Below are positions 1 through 32,702 of a DNA stretch of 64,000 nt, one piece after another. The notes beneath the pieces were generated by a model, which did not search any database, was not told the origin of the DNA, and saw only the letters and a list, made by a program, of their open reading frames with translations. Position 1 is the first letter of the stretch, and every line of letters starts with the position of its first letter. The stretch is from Chamaelirium japonicum (lineage: Eukaryota > Streptophyta > Magnoliopsida > Liliales > Melanthiaceae), in NCBI GenBank assembly GCA_947650365.1, contig OX393549.1, positions 80,092,533 to 80,156,532 on the forward strand, given 5' to 3'. The position numbers and the translations under genes were made by a program.

Positions 1-1246
1 GGCCACAAAGATGGCCTATTGTTTCGTTCATTTTACAAGAAGCAAAGCTATCCTTAAAGAATGAAAATTATTGAGCTAGCTTTTTACTGAGCTGCTGCAC
101 TTTGCGTGACTTTGCTTAGTTTGTGAATAACCATTTCTTATATTAATCCTTTTAGTTTAGTAATCACATTGCATTCATCATCATATGGATGCGTCATATC
201 TAGGACCAAATCGAGCATGTGTCATTACATGTCGGATAGAAATATAAATTAGTTGCTTGCTGCGATTAAATTCCCTTTTGCATATATCTTGCATTAAATC
301 ATATTAGGACATATCGTATGTTGTTGAGTCAGCCCTTAGTTGTCCCGTGTCAACCCATTTTTTTGGAAATCTGTTAGAGTTGTCCTCCGACCTTGTTCTA
401 CAATGCTCTAAAGCCATGACAGGCTGCAGGCTGCAGGCTGCAGGCTGCATTGACCCAGGACAAAACTGACAATAAAAATGCTGCGTCAAGGGGTATGCTC
501 TTGTTGGATATAATCAAGGTTTTAAATTTCGGTTTCATGTCCGATTTCGATCCAAGCCTAAACTGAAATTTCGAAATATCGGCCGAAATTGACAAATTTA
601 TAGTTCCAGTTTCGAAACCGAATTGACCGAAATGAACCAAAATTTATAATTTCGAAAGCCAAAGTTAAATCCACAGCCGAAGCCGAAACCGAAATTGACC
701 GAAATGGTTAGCCCCTTTGGTTTCGACCCTCATTTCACTTTTGTCCTGGCCGCAATCGAAATATTTCGCGAAAATATCATAATTTCAGCTGAAATTTGAA
801 ACCATGGATATAATACTGAAGGCTGAAGAAAATATGAAAAAGATTTCAAGAAGAAAAAGAATTGGGGATGAACTAAAAAGAGAATAGACAAAGAGAAGGT
901 GACATTCTGTACTGAATGGCGTGCATCCCTACCTCGTCATTGTGAATGATACGACCACAATGGTGCAATCAAAAGACCAGAATTCTCCTATTAGGCTCAA
1001 CCCCTTATAATTTTCGGTTTACATATAAAGGGGCCCAAACAAATCCAACTCTCATTAATGAATAATCCCAGTAAAGCTGTAAGAAATAATAACTATTAAT
1101 GATTAAAACATGCAAGCTGCAACAAACTTTATTTGACTTTGAGCCATTCTTATGTTGATTTCTTGACCTTTTGGTGTTTGGATTATACAGTTCAGTTCTA
1201 TATTGATTTCATTTTTTAATTTCATTCATGGTGTCGATTTTCTTAG
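1..1246. other. Intron or upstream non-coding DNA of the IBA57-like gene
   Basis: No coding exon recognised. It precedes the first visible exon at 1247, whose phase implies that more exons lie upstream of the window. It contains four copies of the 7-mer AGGCTGC at 421-448 and a hAT MITE at 515-806, annotated separately. The rest is AT-rich with no recognisable structure. Confidence 0.6.
515..806. mobile_element. hAT-type MITE, 292 bp
   Basis: Terminal inverted repeats read CAAGGTTTTAAATTTCGG on the left and, from the right end inward, CATGGTTTCAAATTTCAG. It is flanked by a perfect 8-bp target duplication GATATAAT at 507-514 and 807-814, the hallmark of hAT insertion. The interior is built of repeated GAAATTTCG and CCGAAATTG words and has no coding capacity. 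A similar terminus (CCTTG end) occurs at 14798. Confidence 0.88.
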
Positions 1247-22719
<21,473 letters not shown>

Positions 22720-23441
22720 TTAGAGTGTGTGCAAAAATACTGCTCCATGGCAATGGCTGTGAAACCTCACAGGTGGAGTCTGTAAATTATGAATGGTAAC
22801 AGCCACAGAATCCGTTCACGCCTTTGTTTATTACTCCCAGGTTTAATACAGGTAAACGATGCGAGTGTTGTATCTTTTCATTTTAGCTTCGATACCGTCA
22901 AGATTTTGCATATAAACCCCTATCATATTTCAAAACTTCCTAGACGGGAGATGTTAGAGTAACCCCTTGAGGTTTTGCAAAAATAGAGATTTGTGAGGGG
23001 GCTATATGCAAAAAAATCCTGCTCTTGTTGAAGAAATACTGTGAAATTCACACAGCAAATAACTGTAATGAATACCCAACCAAGTGTATGCAGTAGAACA
23101 AGCACTAATACTCTGACTAGGAAAGGTACGTGAGTGATCCAACATGGAGCTGACTGATCGGCAGAACGCTTGTTCTGCTTCGCACGCCTCTCGGAGTTGT
23201 ATTTCAGCCTACCACGTCGGTCTTCGAGGGACGACAGTTCGATAGTAGGGAGGAGGAAGGAGGGAGGCGGAGGGGACTGGGGGGGCTTCGGAAAGGGGCA
23301 GAAGCCGGTTAAATTGGGACGGCAATGGAAGGCGGATGGGGGCGGTGTCCGATAGGGGTTGGGGGAGGATTGATTTGCTGGAGGTTAGGGATGTGGTAGT
23401 TTGGGAATCAAAAAATTTTAGAGCTTATATGGTGCCACAAA

Positions 23442-23484
<43 letters not shown>

Positions 23485-25222
23485 AAAACCGGACCAGAAG
23501 GCGAAACGAAAAGGCATCAGGTTCGGTCCAAATCAGTTCAAACCGATGGTTGAACCGTTTGAACCGCAGGAAATTATGTTTTTTTTTAAACAGATATTTA
23601 TTAAATTCTTCAATGACAATGTTTGATTTCTGGGTTAACAAACAAACCGGTTTATTCAAAGATTGAACCATGTTTCGGTTCTAGTTCAAACCGATTGAAA
23701 TGCCGGTCCGGTTTTCAAATCACTGCTCTCTCTCTCTCTCACACACACACAAACAAGAGCATCTTTGCTAACCGGTTGATTTGCTGCACTAAGGCCCAAT
23801 CGTGATCTTTCTTTTGGACACGTGACAGCCGTATGCATGTGCAGCAAATCAATGGAATAGCAAAAATGGGGTCCCCCCCCCCCAAAAAAAAAAAATTGAA
23901 TCCTAGGTCCCTAACAGATACCCACGGCCGGGTGCATACGGTTCGGTTTGGACCCGTTCCAGGATTAACCAGGAACAAACCGACCCAACGGTTCTCAAAT
24001 ATTTGGAACCGGACTGGACCGAATCATATAAAACAGGTTTGGTTCTTCGGTTCCATTGGTTTTCTGTGCATCCCTAGAAGTTAGAATATAGGTCCATCAT
24101 TGGAGCATATAGAAATAAACGAAATATTTTTAAAAACTGAGGATACAACAAGCAATCCCGAAGCTAAATATATGCTACTGTTGTGAAAATCAGTAAGTCT
24201 CGTTACATAATGATCCTACCCGCATCACCCGTATTACCCGACTCATGAATACATTATGCATATACATGAACCAGTTCGGATAACCGGAATCCAGAACCGG
24301 GAACCGAACCGGTCCCCTACGGTTCTGCACTTTGGGAACCAGAACCGAACCAATCGTGCTAGAAACCATACCAAACCATATGATTCGGACCGGTTCGGTT
24401 CTCTGGTTCCACCGGTTTTCTGTACACCCCTAGCCACTTTGGTTGACAATGGATCACCTCTGACCGGTGATCGAGCCCTCTGATGGCTGACCAAGCTTCC
24501 CCGATGCCAATTCAAGCTTTTTTTTCAACCGGTGATCGAGTCCACCGGCCACCGGCCGAGCTTCTTGACGCCCTATCGAGCTATCAGATTGCTGCCCCGA
24601 GCTTCTCCAACGATTAATCATCTCAGGCCTCCAAAATCCGGAAGCTATTCAACCTCACCATAGAGGATGATGTCCGCAAGTACGTCAACACATACCGCCG
24701 AGCCTTCACCACCAAAGCATGTAGGTTGCCCACCTGGTGGTGGTTCTTGCTGTAGCAGATGACTGCCTCTCCTGCTACGCTGGCATGTGGCGCCTCCCGG
24801 GGGTCTTGTTGTGACCTCCCCTTTGAAATACAAAAAAAAAAGCAGGTAGGTTGCATTACTCGATCGGGACCAAATATCTGGAATCCAGCTCGAGTTCATT
24901 GTGAACACTCGATAGTTCGCAGGATCGTGGAGAAGAAGAAGAGGATCGGATCGAGAAGGCCAAGTCCGAGGTGTCATTGAGAATGTACCATTGGACAAAA
25001 GGGCTCCTCTCCCTGTTCTACTTCCGGTATGAGCACCATTGAGCGAACTTTCTCTCAAGGCCACTGTGCCTTGTTTGTGCATGCGAATCCTAACTGTTGA
25101 TGTCATATTTAAAGGATTTTGGAACTGATAAATAGCAATTGCTGTCTCCCCCGTTTCAATCTCTGGATCTCATTGAGCCCTTGCTCTAGCACCCTGTCCT
25201 ATGACCGCCTAGCGGATCCAGC

Positions 25223-25280
<58 letters not shown>

Positions 25281-25989
25281 TAAAGAATGTGTCATTGGAT
25301 GAGTGGATTTGCTTCAAGTTCTCTAGCTTCGCGATTGTTGAGGTCGGACTGTTAGGTTAAATCGGATGGTGCATCTTGCTCTGAAATATATAAGTTTTCT
25401 TTCATGGAAAAGTTTTCTTTCATGGAAACACTTGCACATAAATTACTTCTCAATCAATTCCTTTATTAATTTGCATATAATTCTTTGGGAACATTATTTT
25501 TGGAAAAACCATGTTTGAAAAAATAATGATAATTAGAGATGGTAGGCGGAGTTGTGCATTCTCGGTGGCACAGCTAGGGGAGGCACCCGCTAGGCATGGA
25601 GGTGGTGCTCTCATAAATTATGATCAGAGCCACAAAAGATATCGATCAATTTATAAGAAATGTGGTGTTGGGTAATTTTGCGGGTGCTCTTAATTGTCAC
25701 GATGGCCGCCCTTGCTGTGGGGTAAATTTTTGAGCCGTCTTGATCGGGAACCCCGCCCCACAGCCTTGATTGAATATGGATGTTATGGGTAATGTAAAGA
25801 TTAGAGTGTAAAGTAAGTATAAGGGGCAGAGAGATGACTCAGTGAATTGTTATCGAAGTTCGGTCTTATGACCTACGTCTCCGGGTGTGAGATGCCACCT
25901 GATCTTCACTATATATAATATGAGTAAGGAGGGGGAAGCGTTCTCTCGACAGGTCAAGAGAAGCTTTGTACATTGGGGTTGCATGGGGC
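22720..25989. other. Intergenic DNA downstream of the IBA57-like gene
   Basis: No gene recognised. 22720-23100 should hold the 3' UTR. A GC-rich block lies at 23130-23400. (CT)n occurs at about 23443-23478. Segments near 23926-24078 and 24250-24440 are dense in AACCGG/CCGGTT words and end in CATCCCTA or CACCCCTA, reminiscent of hAT MITE ends, but no target duplication was confirmed. About 25780-25981 looks like LTR sequence (GACCTACGTCTCCGG) and appears to continue at 30206 beyond hAT copy 1. Confidence 0.45.
25218..25280. repeat. (AAT)n microsatellite
   Basis: About 20 uninterrupted trinucleotide units. Confidence 0.97.
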
Positions 25990-26230
25990 CAGTGGCGGAG
26001 CCAGGAATTTGCGCTAGTGGGGGTGACCTTTGTTTGGATCTAAGTATTTTATCCATTTTTCACTGTCAAAGACTTAAAGGAATTCAATTGATTGCAAAAA
26101 GTAAATAATTTTGTTAAAAAAGAGAAGCCAAATACTAATACATGAAATATAAAATAAACATTCAAAATAACGAAGTGCGAAACCACTAAAAAGTATCTTG
26201 GTCCATAACATACATTTTCAAAAATTATAA

Positions 26231-29097
26231 TTATCCCCGACGAGTATTCATATTTTGAAAGCGATGCATTATAACCTCATTATCAATATCATTCAATATG
26301 TCCCTCTCAATATATTCAATCAAACTATCATTTATCCATCGATCTCCCATTCTGTTGCGTAACTGACCCTTCACAATTTTCATAGCTGAAAATGCCCTTT
26401 CTATAGTTGCAGTCGCTACTGGTAGAATCAAACCCAATTTTATAAGCATTTAAACCAATGGATATACCACATTTCTTTCTGTCTTAACCATTTTATGAGA
26501 AAGATCACCAATCCCTGCCAATTCTGAAAACACACTTCTAGAGCGCATATCAACTATATAATTCTTGAGCTGATCTTCAAGCACATTGAGGTCTATTGCA
26601 GAAAAATCTTTAGGATAGAATTGGGAAAAGCGGATCAGTTGTTATTTATCAAAAGCAGAGAATAAATTATTTGGACTTAGACATGCTACGTAGAGAAGCA
26701 ACTCAATGTTTGCCTCAGTGAAATGACTATTTAGCTCTTGAAGTTGTATATCAATGACAATATAAAATACTTCGACATGATCATGATGTGAATTTGAAAG
26801 CTCCTGCATTCCACGCCGTGCTCGTCCATAAGTTAGAAACATAGCATCCATGTTAAGAGGAACAACATTATGTTTGCCACAAAAAGAAAAAATTTGATCA
26901 AGTAAAGAATCCCAACCATTGTCCCTCATCATTTGCAGTCGTTTCTTAGATATTTCAACTAGGGGTGGCAATGGGTCGGGTTCGGGTCGGGTTGAGATAG
27001 ATGGATAAGGGCAAAACATCCAACCCGAACCTGACCCATTTAATAAACGGGTCAAAAACTTAAACCCAAACCCGACCCGCCTAATAAACGGGTTGACCCG
27101 ACCCGACCCATTTAACCCGTTTACTAAACGGGTCGGGTCGTGTCGGGTCGGGTTGGCTCGGGTTGGGTCAACAGATTCCATGTAAACCTGTCGGGTTGGG
27201 TCAAGACAAGTCGGATTGGGCTGGGTTTGATCGGGTTGGGTCGGGTTGGTCCGGGTTAGGTCGGGTCGGGTTGACATGACCCATTTGTTAAACGGGTCAA
27301 GTCGGGTCAATCGGGTTATAAGTACAAACCCGAACCCGACCCATTAAATAAACGGGTCAATCGGGTCAACCCGTTTATGACCCGAACCTGTTTAGGCCAA
27401 ACCCAAACCCGCTAACTTCGGGTCGGGTTCGGGTCGGGTTGGCAGGTCGGGTCATGAATTGCCACCCCTAATTTCAACTAAGTTCATGACATTCACAATA
27501 TCTTGTTCTTTCCTATGTAATGCTTGTGATAACTCATTTGTGATTTCTAAAATATTTCTCATCAAATATAGATTGAATATAAAATCACATGATTGCACTG
27601 ATTTTAATAGCCCATATACTTCACCTCTTTGTTCTTGGCTCAAACCATCCTTCTCGATCATCTCAAGTACATCAATTACAGTTGAGAACATAGTAATGAA
27701 GCTTACCAAAGTACCATAGTATGATCCCCAACGTGTATCGCTAGAACGTTTAAAACCGTTTCTTGATTTAGGTCTGGGCCACTTGAAAGCTCAACACTTC
27801 TTAGTGCTTCAATAACTCTGGTAGCCTGTCTCTCCCGAAGAGTATCTTGACGTTTATACGATGCTTTAACCACATTTATTACATTTGCAATCAAGTTAAA
27901 AGACTAATAGATTGGAGCATGATTCTTTGCCACTGCTACAAGAGCCAACTGAAGTTGATCGATGAGCAAAACAATGAACATAAAATGCACATTCATTCTC
28001 CTTCATAATAAGTGATTTAAGCCCATTAAACTCTCCTTGCATATTGCTCGCCCCATCATAACCTTGTCCACGCAAACTAGACATACTCAATCCATATTTA
28101 GAAAATAATTCTTCAATTGCCGCCTTGAGTGAAAGAGCAGTGGTGCTAGAAATATGTTCAATACCTAAGAAACGTTCAATTACATGCCCTTTCCCATCCA
28201 CATAGCGCAATGCAACCGCCATTTGTTTTTTTATTGATATATCACGAGCTTCATCAACAAGAATAGAAAATAATGCATCCCCAATATCTATTATAATGAC
28301 ATTGATGGTTTCAAGTGCAATAGCATTTACAATATCCTTATGAATGTTAAGTGCCGTCAAATGTTCACTTTTATCTCTTTATTATGATTAGCAAGAAAAT
28401 ACAAAAGTTCAAGAAAATTTTCTCGGTTGCTTGATTCCTCAGATTCATCATGACCGCGAAATGAAAGCCCTTGTCGTAGGAGAAAACGAATACAATCGAT
28501 GGAAGCATTCAATCGGATTCGATATTCGCTTCGAGTTTGATCTGAATGCTTGGAGAAAATTGTCTGGATATGCTGCTTTTCGTTTAATAAATTTTGACAC
28601 TTATTCCAAGCTCGGTTCTGAGAGCTATTAGAGCATCCTATATGAATTTGAATCCTTTCTTTTTTCTTCTAATTTGTAAACCCCTCACTGACAAAAGAGT
28701 CACCGCTCGCTTTGTTTCCAATATCTTCTTTAAAAAGATAACAATATAAGCAAAATAAAGCATCTTTGGTCACACTATATTCTAACCAACCACTGTATTC
28801 ACTAAACCAAGTAGAGTTGAACCGCCGTAATGTTTCACCAAATTTTCTTTGTGAAAAAGCATGGTTTTTAGGTTGACATCCCTTTTGTAGATATGCCGTG
28901 CGAATTTTATCTCGTAGATTAGGATGATAATCCATAATTCGAGGTCGTAGGTCTGGATCTGTGGGAAGTTCTACTAAGTTGTCGAGGTAACTATTTTTTG
29001 AAGAAGAATCATCTCTTTCTGTAGGAGGTAACAATTTTAAACATGCATTTCTTTTGAAATATTTCTCCATAACTATTAAGAAGAGAAAAAAATCCAT
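26231..29097 (-). pseudogene. hAT transposase, copy 1, inactivated
   Basis: The N-terminus near 29070 reads MEKYFKRNA. The TTF-type zinc-finger block near 28740-28870 contains STWFSEYSGWLEYS and ALFCLYCYLFKEDIG. The catalytic region near 27960-28310 has VDEARDIS and GQGYDGASN. The C-terminal hAT dimerisation motif TATIERAFSAMK is near 26380. Damage: a 4-bp duplication near 27957 shifts frame right after the HCFAH motif, a single-base deletion near 27755 relative to copy 2, a nested MITE at 26960-27470, and a nonsense codon just upstream of the dimerisation domain. It cannot make an intact transposase. Confidence 0.9.
26960..27470. mobile_element. Nested hAT MITE with GGGTCGGGTT-rich interior, 511 bp
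   Basis: Perfect termini TAGGGGTGGCAAT and ATTGCCACCCCTA and a perfect 8-bp duplication ATTTCAAC at 26952-26959 and 27471-27478. The uninterrupted site is preserved in hAT copy 2 near 33430, which has a single ATTTCAAC. The interior consists of degenerate CGGGTCGGGTT and CCCGACCCG units on both strands. A sibling lies at 41353-41749. Confidence 0.95.
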
Positions 29098-29699
29098 AGT
29101 TTAATTTATTTTAGAAAAAATATTTTTCTTCTAAATAAAAAAGAGGGAAGAAAACAACTAACAATGATTATAATACGATTCACATACACATTATATCAAA
29201 CATTTAATATGTATTATATATAAAAATGTAGAAGTCCAAAATCTATTAATCTAAATAATTAGAGTTATGATATTCAGCCCGAAGGTTTTTCCAATTCCGC
29301 TCGGCTCGATTGACATGACAGTGTGCAACAGTCTTGTGGTGTAAAAGACTTAAAAAGTCGCTAGTGGGTTTCAGCCATTAGTTGCACACTTGCACGCTGC
29401 CATGTTAATCGGGTCGGCAAAATCGAAAAAACCTTCGAGATACTCCATGGGCCCCAAACCCCCAATCCATCCCCACTTACCCAGCTACCCCCCGTCCCCA
29501 CGGCCTCCCCTCGGGTCACTCCCCAGGGCGGCAAGGCCCAAATGGACCAAAGTAACCAGTGACCATAGACTACACAATGACACAAAATGTCAAAAAAAAA
29601 GAAGATAAACATGAGACTGAGTCAACTCTGAGATTTGAGACCCGTGAACCATATAAAAAAAAAAGATCTGAATCTCAGATCATGGATTGAAAGGGGGGG

Positions 29700-29770
<71 letters not shown>
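29700..29770. repeat. (GA)n microsatellite within hAT copy 1
   Basis: About 68 bp, upstream of the transposase start. The equivalent tract exists in copy 2 at 35687-35760, so it was present in the ancestral element. Confidence 0.96.
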
Positions 29771-29771
<1 letters not shown>

Positions 29772-30205
29772 CATTGCCTGTTCAGCTGTTCAGCCTGTTC
29801 GACGTCGGCGGCGACGGACCGAGTCGACCGACTGTAGCCCGCACTCTGCAGCCGCAGGTGGTGATCGGCGAGCCGGCGAGCCGCGAGTGTGTGGCATGGT
29901 CCCGATCCCGCGATCCGCCTGAGCCCGTGCAGCCCTGCGAGGCGTCGATGATGACGGTGAGGTAAGAGGTTGCCCGCCGCCGGGCCGTCGACGCTGCGAA
30001 CCTGCGAGTCGCACCTCAAGAGGAGATTTTTTTTTTGGCAATCGATCTCAGCCATTGATCTTGCTTTTAGGTTTTTAGTGGAGATATTTCTTGGTTGTGT
30101 GACACGTGTTTCTGAGAGGAGAACCGGTTTTTTTTTTTCTTTCAAAATCTGAGTGGGGGCAGATGCCCCCACTGGGCCTAAGCTGACTCCGCCTCTGCAC
30201 GGGGC

Positions 30206-30740
30206 AACTAGAAGAGAACATGAAGTGGAGAATTGAGCTCTAGCACTTGCTATGGAATCCTCCTCCTTTGATTGAATGACCAGCCACCTTTTTGAATGCA
30301 ATGGGGGTCCTTTTATAGCATATGCATATGCCCGATATGGCAATGATGACGTGATGGTGATGACGTGGCACTGGTTCTGGGCCTCCTTCCTGGGCTCTTA
30401 TTGGTCCGTTTTTCGTGCCCAATAAGGGGGGGGGGCTTGATCTGCGGGCCCTGCAGAGTGGGCCCATGAGCTCGGGCGGGCTTACCCACTTGGGCCATTG
30501 TGCTGGCCCATGCGGCTCTGATCCGGTCCGGTACAATTTTTGCACCCACAGTTACTGGGTCGGTTAGGATTCCAGGGTGCAAACACCTTAGAATTCTGGC
30601 ATGGTTGGCTATGGCCATCGGAGTCACGGTTCGTGTTAGCAGAGTCCCAATTCGAGTCACATGCCAAGCCAACACGCTCATGCAGGATACTAATACTGAT
30701 CTTCTTTCCATATTTGTGGTCCTTCTGCTGATTTGGTCGC
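30206..30740. other. LTR-like DNA interrupted by hAT copy 1
   Basis: Joining 25981 to 30206 restores continuous sequence with a TATA-like region and GC-rich stretches typical of a minus-strand LTR. A possible LTR edge is the CACCCACA near 30551 (TGTGGGTG on the minus strand). No partner LTR or target duplication could be assigned. Confidence 0.35.
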
Positions 30741-31160
30741 GATTCTGTATTTATTTGCATGAGCTGAAAAATCTCAATTTTATAAATAGGTGTTTTCGGA
30801 AAATCAGTGCGCTTTCCGAATGAGACTCTTTCTTCTGCTAACGCCGAGACCCTCTTGGTGCGAGCCAAAAAGTCTCGGTTTTGTAAGTGGGCGTTCCCAA
30901 AAAATCAGTACATTTTTCGACCGAGCCTACTCTTCCTTTTGCCAATGCCGAGACCCTTTTGGTGTGGGCCAAAAAGTTTCGGTTTTGTAAGTAGGTGTTC
31001 TCGAAAAATCAGTGTGTTTCCGACCGAGACTTCTTCTGCCAATGCCGAGACCCTCTTGGTGCGAGCCAAAAAGTCTCGGTTTTGTAATTGGGCGTCTCCA
31101 AAAATCAGTGAGTTTTCCGACCGAGACTCCTCTTTCTGCTGACGCCAAGACCTTCTCTTC
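30740..31160. repeat. Tandem array, about 100-bp unit, four copies
   Basis: The anchor phrase AAAAAGTCTCGGTTTTG or a close variant recurs at about 30770, 30871, 30975 and 31072 (spacings 101, 104, 97). Each unit also contains GCCGAGACCCT. Confidence 0.85.
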
Positions 31161-31289
31161 CAGATAGGGTTCCTCCCCTTCCCCCATGGCCGAAGAGAAA
31201 AGAGGGACAGATAACCAGAGATCAACTCGTCACTAGCTACCTCGCAATCCCACCACCAAAGGTGACCAGGAAAGCATGCAGGGGGGGGC

Positions 31290-32458
31290 GTCAACCCTTG
31301 TCGTCTTGTGAAGGAGCGCTCGTAGGGGGTTATCAGATCCCACCCACTCTCTCGTCCTGGCCACCACCGCATGGAGGAACGCACATGGGTGGAATTCCCA
31401 AGCTATCACCAAGTAAAGGAGGCACGGGAGGGGGGGCTGGATCCCCCTTTTTCTCCATCTCGGTTGCCTCAGACCACAATGCCAGCGAGGGGGGGGGGGG
31501 GCGATGGTGTTGCCGGTCCTGGGCTTCCGGTGTGTCAGCCCTCCCCCTTGTCGCCGTGTGAAGGAGCGCTTGCAGGGGGTGTTAGATCCCACCCCCCTCC
31601 CTCGTCTTGGCCACTGCCATGTGGAGATCATGCACAGGGGGAGAATCGGATCTCCCCCTTGTTCGTCGTTGCCAGGTGGAGGAGCACACGGGGGGGGATG
31701 AAGGTAAGGTCGGATCCCATCCTCTCTCTTGTCCTGGCCACCATCGCATGAAGGAGAGTGCACAGGGGGAAGTTCCGGGCCGTCGCCTGTGGCCCGCACC
31801 GTCAGCCAGCGCCTGCGCCAGCCCACGCACGTCAGTCCTCATCGTCCCCCCCTCCCCCCTCGTCCTGCCTACCACCATGTGGAGGTCGTGCATAGAAGGG
31901 GAGATGGATCCCCCCCTGGTTCATCATTGCCAGGTGGAGGAGCACGTGGGGGAGACGCTCGGATGCGTGGGTCTATTTGGCACCGACGGCTGCGAGGTTC
32001 CGTGGGGGAGGCTCGCGTGAAGGAATCGACCTTTCACGGTGTTTGAGCGATCTGTCTCGGACGATTGCCAGAGGGAGCGCACGGAGAGAGGGGAGGGGTG
32101 TGCGGTTCGTTCGACCCTCTCATCTATTGTCACGGGCCACCGCGAGGAGCGGCTTGCACGATGAGGCGTTGCGAGGAGAGACATCCAAACCTCTCTTCGG
32201 TTTGTTCGACCCCATCCGCTATCTCGGTCGGCGGCGAGGGGAGGTTCGCACGACGGGCGTCGCGAGGGTAGACGTGCATGGCAGGCGGATCATCGTCGTC
32301 GTGTGACGCCGTACACGTGAGGGGTATGCGGGGGAGTCGTATCCCGCCAGGTTGTCATTGTTGCTGCCTGACGAAGTATGTGTGAGGAGGACACGAAGGG
32401 GGGGTTGGTTTATCCGACCCCCTGTCCATGTTTCAACCCACTGTCGCAGGAGCGCATA
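31290..32458. repeat. Degenerate GC-rich repeats between the two hAT copies
   Basis: Recurring phrases such as GAAGGAGCGCT, GGATCCCA and TCGTCCTGGCCACC appear at irregular spacing (about 31310, 31560, 31700, 31860), with further GTTCGTTCGACCC repeats near 32110 and 32190. Poly-G runs are frequent. Open frames on both strands are composition artefacts; no gene recognised. Confidence 0.5.
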
Positions 32459-32702
32459 TGCACGGACAATGGCGGAGCCAGGAATTTGCTCTAGTAGGGG
32501 TGACCTTTGTTTGGATCTAAGTATTTTATCCATTTTTCATCGTCAAAGACTTAAAGGAATTCAATTGATTGTAAAAAGTAAATAATTTTATTAAAAAAAA
32601 GAAGCCAAATACTAATACATGAAATATAAAATAAACAATTCAAAATGACGAAGTGCGAAACCACTAAAAAGTATCTTGGTCCATAACATACCTTTTCAAA
32701 AA

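Larger units (their letters stand above)
25990..30197 (-). mobile_element. hAT transposon copy 1 (TTF-finger/ZMYM1-like clade)
   Basis: The termini CAGTGGCGGAGCCAGG and, inward from the right, CAGAGGCGGAGTCAGC form the inverted repeats. The 8-bp target duplication CATGGGGC (25982-25989) against CACGGGGC (30198-30205) has one C/T difference. It carries a decayed transposase on the minus strand, a nested hAT MITE (26960-27470) and a (GA)n tract upstream of the transposase. It is collinear with copy 2 at 32467-36187. Confidence 0.93.

Noticed and set aside
24645-25106. 153-codon minus-strand ORF
   Set aside because: No recognisable motif, unusual composition and no matching splice context; insufficient to call a gene.
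27041-27310. Open frame through GGGTCGGGTT repeats fused to hAT transposase sequence
   Set aside because: The frame enters the nested MITE; the fusion is accidental.
25780-30551. A full LTR interrupted by hAT copy 1
   Set aside because: LTR-like composition and a possible TGTGGGTG edge, but no purine tract, partner LTR or target duplication could be identified; kept only as LTR-like DNA.
31233-31826. Minus-strand 197-codon ORF in GC-rich repeats
   Set aside because: The overlapping long frames on both strands reflect poly-G/C composition; no domain.
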